Positions 44,569-53,741 of a stretch of DNA of 64,000 nucleotides are shown piece after piece. The translations under genes were made by a program, and so were the position numbers. The notes under the pieces are model-generated. The model did no database searches. It was not told the DNA's origin and was given only the letters and a program-made list of their open reading frames with translations. The DNA is from Rhodopseudomonas palustris (lineage in GTDB: Bacteria; Pseudomonadota; Alphaproteobacteria; Rhizobiales; Xanthobacteraceae): assembly GCF_007005445.1 (NCBI RefSeq), contig NZ_CP041387.1:3311001-3375000 (forward strand), in the 5' to 3' direction. Positions within the stretch are counted from its first letter, which is position 1, and each line of letters starts with the position of its first letter.

Positions 44569-46509
44569 TTATTGCAGACGACGCTGCGCAGCCGGCGCCG
44601 CAGCTTCGATCCGGAATTCCGGAACGGCGCTCTTCAGGATGGCCACCACCTCGTCATGACGCCCCGCTGCGATCGCGGCTTCGAGTGCGGCGAGGCCCTG
44701 CTGCAGCGTCGGCAGCGGCAGTTCGTGCGGACGTGCCGCCACAATCCCGGGAATGCCGATCTCGGTCGAAGGTTCGTGCTCGGCGAACAGGATCTCGTGC
44801 AGCCGCTCGCCCGGACGAACACCGGTGAACACGATCTCGATGTCGTAGCCGGGCTGCAGTCCGGACAGCCGGATCATCCGCTCGGCGAGATCGACGATGC
44901 GCACCGGCTGGCCCATGCTGAGTACGAACACCGACGCGTCGGCATGCTGCGAGCCCAACGCATGAGTCGCGGCGGTGATGACGAGGTCGCAGGCTTCGCG
45001 GATGGTCATGAAGTAGCGCACCATATCCGGATGCGTCACCGTCACCGGTCCGCCGGCTTCGATCTGGGCCTTGAATTTCGGCACCACCGAGCCGTTCGAC
45101 GCCAGCACGTTGCCGAACCGCACCGAGATCAACCGCATCGGTGGCTTGTCACCGGAGGTGCCGGCAAGTTCGCGATCGAGCGCCTGACAATACAGTTCGG
45201 CGAACCGCTTGGTGAGGCCGAGCATCGATACCGGCTCGATCGCCTTGTCGGTGGAGATCATCACCATCGCGCCGGCACCGGCCGCGCGCGCGGCGTCGGC
45301 GACGTTGACCGAGCCGAAGATGTTGGTCTTGACGCCCTCGCCCCAATCGCGCTCGAGGATCGGCACGTGTTTCAGCGCAGCAGCGTGGAACACCAGGTCC
45401 GGCTTGAACCCGCCGATCAGATCGAAGATCCGCTCGCGATCGCGGATGTCGGCGATGTGGCCGACGATCGTCGTCCTGGAGTCCTTGGCGTTCAGCTTCT
45501 CCATCGCGGCGTAGAGGGCCGGTTCGGAATTCTCGATCACCAACAGACGCGCCGCACCGAACGTGGTGACGCGGTCGCACATCTCGTATCCGATCGATCC
45601 GCCACCGCCGGTGACGACGATCGACTTGCCCTTCAGCAGCCCCTCGAGCCTGTCGTAATCGATCTTGACGCTCGGACGCAGCAACAAGTCTTCGACGGCG
45701 ACCGGTGCCAGCCTGGGCGTGTCGCGGCTTTCTTCGAGCGACGGCAGCCGGCTCACCGTCAGCCCGAGCTTGCGGGCACGCATCAGCACCGCTTCCGGCT
45801 GGGCATCGGCCTCGAACGCGGACGGCGTCATCACCGCCCGCTCGATCGGCCTGTTGCGATGCGCGAAGTCGGCGATCACGTTGTGCAGATCGTCGGTGCC
45901 GCCCAGCACCGGAATGCCGCGAATGGTCTGGCCGCGATCCGAGAACGCGGGCGACAGAATGCCCACCGGCCACAGCCGCTGCACCGCGCCGCTTTCAACT
46001 CCGCGCAGGAACACCTCCGCGTCGGCGGCGCGACCGATCAGCAACGTCGGAGCCGCATCCATCCGGCGCGCCTTGTTGCGCGTGCGGGTGTAGCGGAAAT
46101 AGCGGTAGGCGAGGCGCGAACCGGCCAGGAAGAACACCTCCAGAAACCAGTACAGCACGATCGTCGTCTTCCCGAGGAAGAACGTCCCGTACATGTTCGG
46201 TGCCAGAAAGACGTAATCGAGCGCCAGCAGCGCGATCGTCAGCACGCTCGCCGCCCGGAGGATGTTCAGCAGATCCGGGATCGAAATGAACCGCCACTTG
46301 GTGGTGGTGAGCTGGAACAGGTAGCAGACGAAGAAGCTGAAGACGACGAAGTAAGGCAGAACCTTCAGCAGCAGCGGCAGACGGTCCAGCAGATTCTCGC
46401 CGTCGAACCGCAGATAGAAGCTGAGCAGCACGGCGGCCGCGGTCGCGAGCAGATCGTGGAGGGCGATCAGCCAGTTGCGGGGCGTGAACGACGTGATCGG
46501 CGTCAACAT
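44569..46509 (-). CDS. WbpM/CapD-type membrane nucleotide-sugar 4,6-dehydratase
   Basis: The protein has 646 residues. Four N-terminal membrane helices (~1-130) are followed by an accessory Rossmann region and then the catalytic SDR domain (~290 on: VVTGGGGSIGYEMCD, HAAALKHVPILERD, STDKAIEPVSMLGLTKR). It should dehydrate UDP-GlcNAc to the 4-keto-6-deoxy sugar. In many relatives the catalytic motif reads VMGATKR; here it reads MLGLTKR, with Leu at the usual Met position and Lys retained. It follows hldE by 37 nt on the same strand. Confidence 0.85.
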   Translation of the reverse strand: MLTPITSFTPRNWLIALHDLLATAAAVLLSFYLRFDGENLLDRLPLLLKVLPYFVVFSFFVCYLFQLTTTKWRFISIPDLLNILRAASVLTIALLALDYVFLAPNMYGTFFLGKTTIVLYWFLEVFFLAGSRLAYRYFRYTRTRNKARRMDAAPTLLIGRAADAEVFLRGVESGAVQRLWPVGILSPAFSDRGQTIRGIPVLGGTDDLHNVIADFAHRNRPIERAVMTPSAFEADAQPEAVLMRARKLGLTVSRLPSLEESRDTPRLAPVAVEDLLLRPSVKIDYDRLEGLLKGKSIVVTGGGGSIGYEMCDRVTTFGAARLLVIENSEPALYAAMEKLNAKDSRTTIVGHIADIRDRERIFDLIGGFKPDLVFHAAALKHVPILERDWGEGVKTNIFGSVNVADAARAAGAGAMVMISTDKAIEPVSMLGLTKRFAELYCQALDRELAGTSGDKPPMRLISVRFGNVLASNGSVVPKFKAQIEAGGPVTVTHPDMVRYFMTIREACDLVITAATHALGSQHADASVFVLSMGQPVRIVDLAERMIRLSGLQPGYDIEIVFTGVRPGERLHEILFAEHEPSTEIGIPGIVAARPHELPLPTLQQGLAALEAAIAAGRHDEVVAILKSAVPEFRIEAAAPAAQRRLQ

Positions 46510-46546
46510 TGCACCTGCCAGCGGTGGTCGCCAATCCCGCGCATGA

Positions 46547-48019
46547 TCAGGACTGCCCCTCGCGCGCGCGCGCCACCAGCGAGGTGGTACTGAATCCGGG
46601 CAGCACGTCGACCAGCATCACCTCGCCGCCTTTGGCCGCGACGATCTCGTGCCCGACCACCTGCTCACGGGTGTAGTCGCCGCCCTTGACCAGCACGCTC
46701 GGCTCGATCCGGGTGATCAGCCGGATCGGCGTATCCTCTTCGAAGATCGCCACCAGATCGACCGCCTCCAGCGCCGCCAGCACTTCGGCGCGGGCGCGTT
46801 CGTGCTGCACCGGCCGGCTCTCGCCCTTCAGCCGCCGCACCGACGCATCGCTGTTGAGTCCCACGATCAGCCGGTCGCAGGCACCGCGCGCCGCAGTCAG
46901 CACCTTGACGTGGCCGGGGTGCAGGATGTCGAAGCAGCCATTGGTGAAGCCGACCCGCAGACCCTCGCGGCGCCATTCCTTCAGCCGCGCGTCGAGGTCG
47001 GCGTCGCTGGCCATGATCTTGTCTTCGGCGGCGAGTTCAGCGTGTGGCAGGACGCGCCGGCGCAGTTCGCTCGGCGTCACCACCGCGGTGCCATTCTTGC
47101 TGACCGCCACGGCTGCGGCGGCGCTGGCCGCCCGCATCGCCGTGCCCCAATCCGCCCCCGACGCCAGTACCACCGCCAGCACCGCCGCCACGGTATCACC
47201 GGCGCCCGAGACGTCGCGCACCTTCACCGGTTGCGCCGGCACGTGGATCGGCTCGCCTCCGCGCGGCACCAGCGTCATTCCGTGCTCGCTCTTGGTCACC
47301 AGCATCGCCTCGCACTCGGCCAGCGTCATCGCATCCTGGGCCGCCGCGGCGATCTCGTCATCGGTCTCGGCAGCGCTCCGTGTCGCCGCGGCGAATTCCT
47401 TGCGGTTTGGCGTCAGCAGCGTGGCGCCGCGATAGATCGCGAAGTTGGCGCTTTTCGGATCGACGATGACGCGTTTGCCGAGTTTGTTGGCGGTATCGAT
47501 CGTCTCGCGAATGACTCGCGCCGTCAGCACGCCTTTGGCGTAGTCCGACAGCAGCACGATATCGGCGCGCGCGAGCTGCGGCAGGATCGAATCGAGCAGC
47601 CGCTGTTCGACCTCGCCGGTCGCCGGCGCTGCGATCTCCCAATCGGCGCGCAGCATGTGAGTGGAGAAATGCTCGGACACGAACCGCACCTTGCGGGTCG
47701 TCGGACGCGAGGGATCGCGCACCAGCACCGGCTCGATCTTCGGCTCGCTGCCGAGTTCGGCGGCGAGCATTCTCCCGGTGGCATCGTCACCGACCAGGCC
47801 GACGAAAATGCAGCGCGCGCCGATCGCCGCAATGTTGCGGGCGACGTTGCCGGCGCCGCCGATATTGGTCTCGCTGCGCTGGACCGCGATCACCGGCGCC
47901 GGAGCCTCCGGGGAAATCCGCGACACCTCCCCATAGACGAACTCGTCGAGCATCAAGTCGCCGACGCACAGGACGGTCTGACGGGCGATCGCTTGCAGCA
48001 GGGCGTCGAAGCTCAACAT
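46547..48019 (-). CDS. hldE: Bifunctional heptose-7-P kinase / heptose-1-P adenylyltransferase
   Basis: The protein has 490 residues. The N-terminal ribokinase-like half (~1-325) has [24 protein letters not shown] and the catalytic [12 protein letters not shown]. The C-terminal nucleotidyltransferase half (~350-490) has [14 protein letters not shown] and [15 protein letters not shown]. It performs the second and fourth steps of ADP-heptose synthesis in the cytoplasm. hldD is 24 nt upstream and the WbpM-like gene follows, forming an hldD-hldE-wbpM run. Confidence 0.95.
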   Translation of the reverse strand: MLSFDALLQAIARQTVLCVGDLMLDEFVYGEVSRISPEAPAPVIAVQRSETNIGGAGNVARNIAAIGARCIFVGLVGDDATGRMLAAELGSEPKIEPVLVRDPSRPTTRKVRFVSEHFSTHMLRADWEIAAPATGEVEQRLLDSILPQLARADIVLLSDYAKGVLTARVIRETIDTANKLGKRVIVDPKSANFAIYRGATLLTPNRKEFAAATRSAAETDDEIAAAAQDAMTLAECEAMLVTKSEHGMTLVPRGGEPIHVPAQPVKVRDVSGAGDTVAAVLAVVLASGADWGTAMRAASAAAAVAVSKNGTAVVTPSELRRRVLPHAELAAEDKIMASDADLDARLKEWRREGLRVGFTNGCFDILHPGHVKVLTAARGACDRLIVGLNSDASVRRLKGESRPVQHERARAEVLAALEAVDLVAIFEEDTPIRLITRIEPSVLVKGGDYTREQVVGHEIVAAKGGEVMLVDVLPGFSTTSLVARAREGQS

Positions 48020-48043
48020 CCAAATCCAAATTGTTGCGCGCGA

Positions 48044-49024
48044 TCAGCGGAAGCGATCGCTGCGGTCGAGGTAGCCAGTGACGTAAGACGCGACCGCTTC
48101 TTCCAGCGGCGTGAAGCCGCCATTATAGCCCGCCGCGCGCAGCCGGTCGCCTTCGCTCTGGGTGAAGTACTGATAACTGCCGCGAATCTGCTCCGGCATA
48201 TCGATGTACTCGATCTTCGGCGGCGTGCCGAGCGCGGCATAAGCCGCCAGGATCAGGTCGCGGAAGCTGCGGGCATGGCTGGTGCCGACATTGAAAATGC
48301 CGCTGACGCTGGGCGAAGCGAACAGCCACATCATCACCCGCACCACGTCGTCGACATAGATGAAGTCGCGGCGCTGGTCGCCGTCGGCGATGCCTTCGCG
48401 ATGCGACTTGAACAATTGGACCACCCGGCCCGACTTGATGTCGTCGAACCGCCGCGCCAGCACGCTGGCCATGGTGTCCTTGTGATATTCGTTCGGGCCG
48501 AACACGTTGAAGAACTTCAGCCCGGCCCACTGCGGCGGCAGCCTGTCGCCCTTGGCGGCGCGCTCGGCCACCACCAGGTCGAACAGGTGCTTGCTCCAGC
48601 CGTACAGGTTCATCGGCCGCAACTGTTTCAGCGCGGCCAGCGAGAAATCGTCATCGAAGCCGTGTTCGCCGTCGCCATAGGTCGCTGCCGATGAGGCGTA
48701 GATCAGCGGCGTGCCGGTCTCGGTGCACCAGTCGAGCAGCCGCAGCGACAACCGGAAATTGTTCTCCATCACCAGATCGCCGTCGGTGGCGGTGGTCGCG
48801 GAGATCGCGCCCATGTGGAACACAGCGTCGAGCTTGCGTCCCTTGAGCCAGCCGGCCAGTTCCGCCGGCGGCACGAAATCGGCAAGCTGCCGCTTGGCGA
48901 GGTTCTTCCACTTGCCGTCATGGCCGAGAAAGTCGGACACTGCCACATCGGCCCGCCCGGCGTCGTTCAGCGCCGCGACCAGATTCGATCCAATAAACCC
49001 GGCGCCCCCGGTGACCAGCAGCAT
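48044..49024 (-). CDS. hldD: ADP-L-glycero-D-manno-heptose 6-epimerase
   Basis: This 326-residue extended SDR starts MLLVTGGAGFIGSNLV and carries FLGHDGKWKNLAKRQLADF, the HldD-specific NLAK block, then YASSAATYGDG and catalytic LYGWSKHLFD. The conserved block FNVFGPNEYHKDTMASV confirms the family. It converts ADP-D,D-heptose to the L,D form. The ATG at 49024 has GGAG 6 nt upstream. It is divergent from waaF across 185 bp. Confidence 0.95.
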   Translation of the reverse strand: MLLVTGGAGFIGSNLVAALNDAGRADVAVSDFLGHDGKWKNLAKRQLADFVPPAELAGWLKGRKLDAVFHMGAISATTATDGDLVMENNFRLSLRLLDWCTETGTPLIYASSAATYGDGEHGFDDDFSLAALKQLRPMNLYGWSKHLFDLVVAERAAKGDRLPPQWAGLKFFNVFGPNEYHKDTMASVLARRFDDIKSGRVVQLFKSHREGIADGDQRRDFIYVDDVVRVMMWLFASPSVSGIFNVGTSHARSFRDLILAAYAALGTPPKIEYIDMPEQIRGSYQYFTQSEGDRLRAAGYNGGFTPLEEAVASYVTGYLDRSDRFR

Positions 49025-49209
49025 GACTTCTCCGCCTCGATTTGCGCGGCCAGCTTTGCCCCACTCCGCCCAAGCAGGCAACTTTCTACCCTGACTTGCT
49101 GTGCATGGAGCACGTCTGGCGCGCGAAATGCCGGCTGGACGCCGGCCGCAGCAGACGCTAACCGGCTGGGCCGACCAGTCCCTGCCAGGCAGGGCACGCA
49201 GAACAAGCG

Positions 49210-50286
49210 ATGAATTACGAATCACTCAAAGCCAGCCTGGCGACAGCGCCCGACCGTAGCGAAACCAGCCCGGTACTGCTGGTCCCGTATATGTGGATCG
49301 GCGATTTCGTGCGCTGCCACACCGTGGTGCGGGTGCTGAAGGATCGCTGGCCGAACCGGCCGGTCGACGTCCTCACCACCACACTGTGCGCGCCCTTGGT
49401 CGACTATATGCCCGGCGTGCGCCAGGGGATCGTCTGGGATCTGCCGCGCAGCAAGATCTCGCTGCCTCAGGAGCGGGCGCTGGCAGCCAGGCTGCGACAG
49501 GAAGGCTACGGCGCCTCGGTGGTGATGCCGCGCACCTTCAAATCCACCATCGCGCCCTGGCTTGCCGGTATCCCGAAACGCACCGGCTTCATCGGCGAGG
49601 TCCGGTTCGGCCTGCTCAATGACTGGCGGCGCGGCGAGAAGGCATTGCCGCGGATGATCGACCGCTGCGCCGCGCTGGCGCTGCCGCCGCTGCCCGAATT
49701 GCCGCTGGACTGGCCCGAACCGCAGCTTCAGGTGCCGCAGGCCGAGATCGCGGCATGGCGGCAGGCCAATGGGCTGCACGGCCGGACCGTGGTGGCGCTG
49801 GCACCCGGCGCCGTCGGGCCGGCGAAGCGCTGGACCTATTATGTCGAGGCCGGCAAGGCACTCGCCGAGCGCGGCTTCGAGGTCTGGGTGGTGGGCGGCC
49901 CGGGCGAAACCGCCAAGGCCCAGGAAATCGTCGCGGCCGGCGGCCCGCAGGTCCGCGATCTCACCGGCACCGACCTGCGCAACGGCATCCTGGCGCTGGC
50001 GGCAGCCGACCTGGTGATCTCCAACGATTCCGGCCTGCTCCACGTCTCGGCGGCGATCGGCAGCCGGACCATCGGCATCTTCGGACCGACCAGCCCCTGG
50101 CATTATGCCCCGCTCAATCCGATCGAGACGGTGATCCAGGCGCCGGGCGAGATTCCGTGCCGGCCCTGCCACAAGCCGATCTGCCGGATGGAGCACCACC
50201 GCTGCATGCGCGACATCGCCGTCGAGGACGTGACCGCCGCGGCATTGCGCGCGCTGCAGGCCGCCGGCATCGCGCCCGCGGTGTGA
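49210..50286 (+). CDS. waaF: ADP-heptose:LPS heptosyltransferase II
   Basis: This 358-residue GT9 enzyme has N-terminal VPYMWIGDFVRCHTVVRVL, central PAKRWTYYVEAGKAL with the ADP-heptose-binding Lys, and C-terminal ISNDSGLLHVSAAIGSRTIGIFGPTSPWHYAPL, all characteristic of WaaF. It adds the second heptose of the inner core at the cytoplasmic face. It opens a waaF-gmhA-gmhB operon, with gmhA starting 70 nt downstream. Cysteines in CRPCHKPICRMEHHRCM near the end are unusually dense. Confidence 0.9.
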   Translation: MNYESLKASLATAPDRSETSPVLLVPYMWIGDFVRCHTVVRVLKDRWPNRPVDVLTTTLCAPLVDYMPGVRQGIVWDLPRSKISLPQERALAARLRQEGYGASVVMPRTFKSTIAPWLAGIPKRTGFIGEVRFGLLNDWRRGEKALPRMIDRCAALALPPLPELPLDWPEPQLQVPQAEIAAWRQANGLHGRTVVALAPGAVGPAKRWTYYVEAGKALAERGFEVWVVGGPGETAKAQEIVAAGGPQVRDLTGTDLRNGILALAAADLVISNDSGLLHVSAAIGSRTIGIFGPTSPWHYAPLNPIETVIQAPGEIPCRPCHKPICRMEHHRCMRDIAVEDVTAAALRALQAAGIAPAV

Positions 50287-50356
50287 GCCCTTCGGCTTGC
50301 GCCGGACCCGGCCCTGCGCTTTACCAGGGCTTCGAGTTTCAGCCTTCAGGTGTGAC

Positions 50357-50944
50357 GTGAGCCAGGACAAGATCGCCGCCCATTTCCAGCTTTCGCTTGC
50401 CGCGATGACGGCCGCGGCCAGCGACACAGCGCTGCTGGAAACATCGCGGGCGATCGCCGCAGCGTCGATCGCGGCACTGCGTCAGGGCCGCAAGATCCTG
50501 CTCGCCGGCAATGGCGGCAGCGCCGCCGACGCCCAGCACATCGCCGCCGAAATCATCGGCCGCTACAAGCGCGAGCGCGGCGCCTGGCCGGCGGTGGCGC
50601 TGACCACGGACACCTCGGCGCTCACCGCGATCGCCAACGACTATGGCTTCGAGCGGGTATTCGCCCGGCAGGTCGAAGGGCTCGGCCAGCAAGGCGACGT
50701 CTTCATCGGCATCACCACGTCGGGCCGCTCGCCGAACATCCTGGCGGCGCTCGAGGTCGCGCGGCAGCGCGGCCTGGTCACCGTCGGCATGACCGGCCCG
50801 AGCGGCGGATCGATGGGCGCGCTGTGCGATCATCTTCTGATTGCGCCGGGCCCCGAGACCGCGCTGGTTCAGCAGATCCATCTGATGGCCGCGCATGCGA
50901 TCTGCGACGAGATCGAGGTCGCGCTGGGCAAGCCGGCGCCATGA
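50357..50944 (+). CDS. gmhA: Sedoheptulose-7-phosphate isomerase
   Basis: This 195-residue SIS-fold enzyme has AGNGGSAADAQHIAAEIIGRY, DYGFERVFARQVEG, and TTSGRSPNILAAL with the phosphate-binding Ser residues. It makes D-glycero-manno-heptose 7-phosphate, the first step of the ADP-heptose route. GTG at 50357 is preferred because AGGTG precedes it; the frame extends further but lacks homology. The stop overlaps the gmhB start (ATGA). Confidence 0.95.
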   Translation: MSQDKIAAHFQLSLAAMTAAASDTALLETSRAIAAASIAALRQGRKILLAGNGGSAADAQHIAAEIIGRYKRERGAWPAVALTTDTSALTAIANDYGFERVFARQVEGLGQQGDVFIGITTSGRSPNILAALEVARQRGLVTVGMTGPSGGSMGALCDHLLIAPGPETALVQQIHLMAAHAICDEIEVALGKPAP

Positions 50945-51483
50945 CCGCGTCCGCGCCGCGCCGGCCCGCCGCCTTCCTCGATCGCGACGGCGTCATCAAC
51001 TACAACGACCACTATGTCGGCACCCGCGAGCGCCTTCGCTGGATGCCGGGCATCGCGGCGGCGATCCGGCAACTTAACGCGGCCGGCTATTACGTCTTCA
51101 TCATCACCAACCAGTCCGGCGTCGCCCGCGGCATGTTCAGCGAAGACGACGTCCGTGCTCTGCATCGCTGGATGCTGAATGAGCTGAATGCGCAAGGTGC
51201 GCGGATCGACGATGTGCGGTTCTGCCCGCATCATGTCGAAGGAACGATCGACGCCTATCGGGTGGCCTGCGAGCATCGCAAGCCGGGCCCCGGCATGATC
51301 CTGGATCTGGCCAAAGCCTGGCCGGTGGACATGGCGCGCAGCTTCGTGATCGGCGACAGCGCAAGCGATATCGAAGCGGCCCAGGCTGCCCGCATTCGCG
51401 GTTTTCGCTTCGAAGGCGAAGACATCGACGGCTTCGTCAACCAGGTGCTCGCCGAGATGCAACGCACCGCTGCATTCAACTAA
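50941..51483 (+). CDS. gmhB: D-glycero-beta-D-manno-heptose 1,7-bisphosphate phosphatase
   Basis: This 180-residue HAD phosphatase has AAFLDRDGVINYNDHYVGTRERLRW with the nucleophile Asp, FIITNQSGVARGMF, a zinc-binding CPHH...CEHRKPGPGM segment and FVIGDSASDIEAA. It removes the 7-phosphate before HldE adenylylation. The start overlaps the gmhA stop by 4 nt. The stop overlaps the convergent waaC stop by 4 nt. Confidence 0.95.
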   Translation: MTASAPRRPAAFLDRDGVINYNDHYVGTRERLRWMPGIAAAIRQLNAAGYYVFIITNQSGVARGMFSEDDVRALHRWMLNELNAQGARIDDVRFCPHHVEGTIDAYRVACEHRKPGPGMILDLAKAWPVDMARSFVIGDSASDIEAAQAARIRGFRFEGEDIDGFVNQVLAEMQRTAAFN

Positions 51484-52424
51484 CCGAGTAGCTGCTCCGC
51501 CGCCTCGATCGCCTGCCGCGCCGAGGGGCCACCGCTGTTGCCGCCGAGCACCCGCAGCGGACCGCTGCCGACCGGGCCGGTCAGTCCCGGATCGGTCGCA
51601 ACATAGATCCCGACCAGCGGCACCCGATAGGCGGCGGCCAGATGCAAAAGGCCGGTGTCGACGCCGATCACCACCGCGGCGCCCGCGATCACGCCCGCGG
51701 TGAGATCGAGCGACTGACGCGGCAACACGCGACTTCCGGGGATCGCGCTCGACAGCCGTTCGGCGGTCTGCCGTTCGGTCTCGGTGCCCCACGGCAGCAC
51801 CGGCTGCAACCCGCGGCCCTGCAGCCAGCGGCCGGTCTCGATCCAGTCTTCGGCGAGCCATTCCTTCGACACCCGCGAGGTGCCGTGCAGCAGCAGCGCG
51901 TAAGGCGCTTCAGCGCCGCGCGCCGGTTTGATCAGCCCGTAGTCGATCTGGTCCGGCGGCTGATAGCCGAGCGACTGGCCGGTGAGCGTGCGATTGCGCG
52001 CCACCGCGTGGAGCGAGCGGCTGACGCTGTGGCGGACATCGTAGAACCGCGACGCCAAGGGCTCCCGAATGCTCTGCGCGTCGTAGCCGTGGCGCTCGCC
52101 CTGCGCGAGCCGCGCGATGATCGCCGAGCGGATCAGGCCCTGAGTGTCTATCACCTTGTCGAATTCGGGCTCACGCAATCGCGTGTTGAAATCGCCGATC
52201 TCCCGCCAGGTGGCGCGGCTCGTCAGATGCGACCGCCAGCGCCGGGTCGCCACCGGGATCACCTCGGCGACGGATGGATGCAACCGTGCCAGCGGCGCGA
52301 ACGCCTCCTCCACCACCCAGCTCATGCGCAGGCCGGGTTGGGCGCGCGCAGCGTCGGCGATCGCGGGCATCTGGTGCACCACATCGCCGAGCGAAGAGGT
52401 CTTGATGATGAGGATGTCCGACAT
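51480..52424 (-). CDS. waaC: ADP-heptose:LPS heptosyltransferase I
   Basis: This 314-residue GT9 enzyme has ILIIKTSSLGDVVHQMPAIADA, the WaaC-specific N-terminus, then VIDTQGLIRSAIIA, GYDAQSIREPLAS, LLHGTSRVSKEW and VIGVDTGLLHLAAAYRVPLVGIY. It adds the first heptose to the Kdo of the LPS inner core. It is divergent from galE across 182 bp and convergent with gmhB. Confidence 0.95.
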   Translation of the reverse strand: MSDILIIKTSSLGDVVHQMPAIADAARAQPGLRMSWVVEEAFAPLARLHPSVAEVIPVATRRWRSHLTSRATWREIGDFNTRLREPEFDKVIDTQGLIRSAIIARLAQGERHGYDAQSIREPLASRFYDVRHSVSRSLHAVARNRTLTGQSLGYQPPDQIDYGLIKPARGAEAPYALLLHGTSRVSKEWLAEDWIETGRWLQGRGLQPVLPWGTETERQTAERLSSAIPGSRVLPRQSLDLTAGVIAGAAVVIGVDTGLLHLAAAYRVPLVGIYVATDPGLTGPVGSGPLRVLGGNSGGPSARQAIEAAEQLLG

Positions 52425-52606
52425 TGACGCAAAAGGCCCGCAATTGCGCGGTCCTCGTTACAGGATTGACAACCATAGAGTCGAATCCCCGGCAAAAACG
52501 CTGGCAATTCGCCCCCGAAGCGGCCCCGCTATACCCCAATTCCATTGTTTGTCGACAGGCTGGCGCAAATGCGCGGAACCGACCAGCAGCTCGGACGGAA
52601 ACCACG

Positions 52607-53620
52607 ATGACCGTACTCGTTACCGGCGGCGCCGGCTACATCGGAAGCCACACGGTTCTGGCGCTGGTCGAGGCCGGCGAAAGCGTGGTGGTGATCGACA
52701 ATCTCTCCACCGGCTTTTCGCAGTTCGTGCCCGAAGGCGTGCCGCTGTTCATCGGCGACGCCGGCGATGAAAACCTGATCGACGGCGTGATCGCCTCGCA
52801 CCGCGTCGACGCCATCATCCATTTCGCCGGTTCGGTGATCGTGTCGGACTCGATGCGCGACCCGCTCGGCTACTATCGCAACAACACCTCGACCTCGCGC
52901 AGTCTGCTGAGTGCCGCAGTGCGGCGCGGCGTGAAGAAATTCATCTTCTCCTCGACCGCGGCGGTGTACGGCAATCCGGACCGCGTTCCGGTCGGCGAAG
53001 ACGCGCCGACACGGCCGCTGTCTCCTTACGGTCGCTCCAAGCTGATGACCGAGATCATGCTGCACGACGCGGCGGAGGCCTACGGTGTCAACTACGTGGC
53101 GCTGCGCTACTTCAACGTCGCCGGCGCCGATCCGCTGGGCCGGCTCGGGCTCGCGACCGTCGGCGCAACCCATCTGCTCAAGATCGCGGTAGAAGCGGCG
53201 ACCGGGCAGCGCAGCCGGATCGACGTCTACGGCACCGACTATCCGACGCCGGACGGCAGTTGCATCCGCGATTTCATTCACGTCACCGACCTCGCTGAGG
53301 CGCACGGCGCCGCGCTCGGTTACTTGCGCGCCGGCGGCGGGCCGGTGACGCTGAACTGCGGCTACGGCCACGGCTATTCGGTGTTCGAAGCCATCAATGC
53401 GGTGAAACGCGTCGCAGGTCGCAATTTCGCGGTCGCCTCGGCGCCGCGTCGGCCGGGCGACATCATGACGATGGTCGCCGACACCAGCCGGATTCGCCGC
53501 ACGCTGGATTGGACCCCACGATACGACGATCTCGACAGCATCGCGGCGCACGCTCTGGCGTGGGAGGAAAAGCTGCTGCGCGAGCGCCAAGCGGTTGAAT
53601 TGCAAGCCATTCCAGCCTGA
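52607..53620 (+). CDS. galE: UDP-glucose 4-epimerase
   Basis: This 337-residue SDR shows TVLVTGGAGYIGSHTVLALVEAG, IDNLSTGF, HFAGSVIVSDSM, the FSSTAAVYGNPDRVPVGED block and catalytic SPYGRSKLMTE. ALRYFNVAGADPLGRLG and DYPTPDGSCIRDFIHVTDLAEAH are GalE signatures. It interconverts UDP-glucose and UDP-galactose for polysaccharide synthesis. The ATG at 52607 begins the Rossmann strand. Confidence 0.95.
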   Translation: MTVLVTGGAGYIGSHTVLALVEAGESVVVIDNLSTGFSQFVPEGVPLFIGDAGDENLIDGVIASHRVDAIIHFAGSVIVSDSMRDPLGYYRNNTSTSRSLLSAAVRRGVKKFIFSSTAAVYGNPDRVPVGEDAPTRPLSPYGRSKLMTEIMLHDAAEAYGVNYVALRYFNVAGADPLGRLGLATVGATHLLKIAVEAATGQRSRIDVYGTDYPTPDGSCIRDFIHVTDLAEAHGAALGYLRAGGGPVTLNCGYGHGYSVFEAINAVKRVAGRNFAVASAPRRPGDIMTMVADTSRIRRTLDWTPRYDDLDSIAAHALAWEEKLLRERQAVELQAIPA

Positions 53621-53741
53621 CCGCGGCGCTGGTTCCATCGTTTTGGCTTGAAAATCCGGTCCAGCGGGGGCAAGGACTCCGGCAAGACGCACGCCTTCCT
53701 CGCGCGCGACCCTGGTTCGACGCCGTCGATGGAACGCGGGA

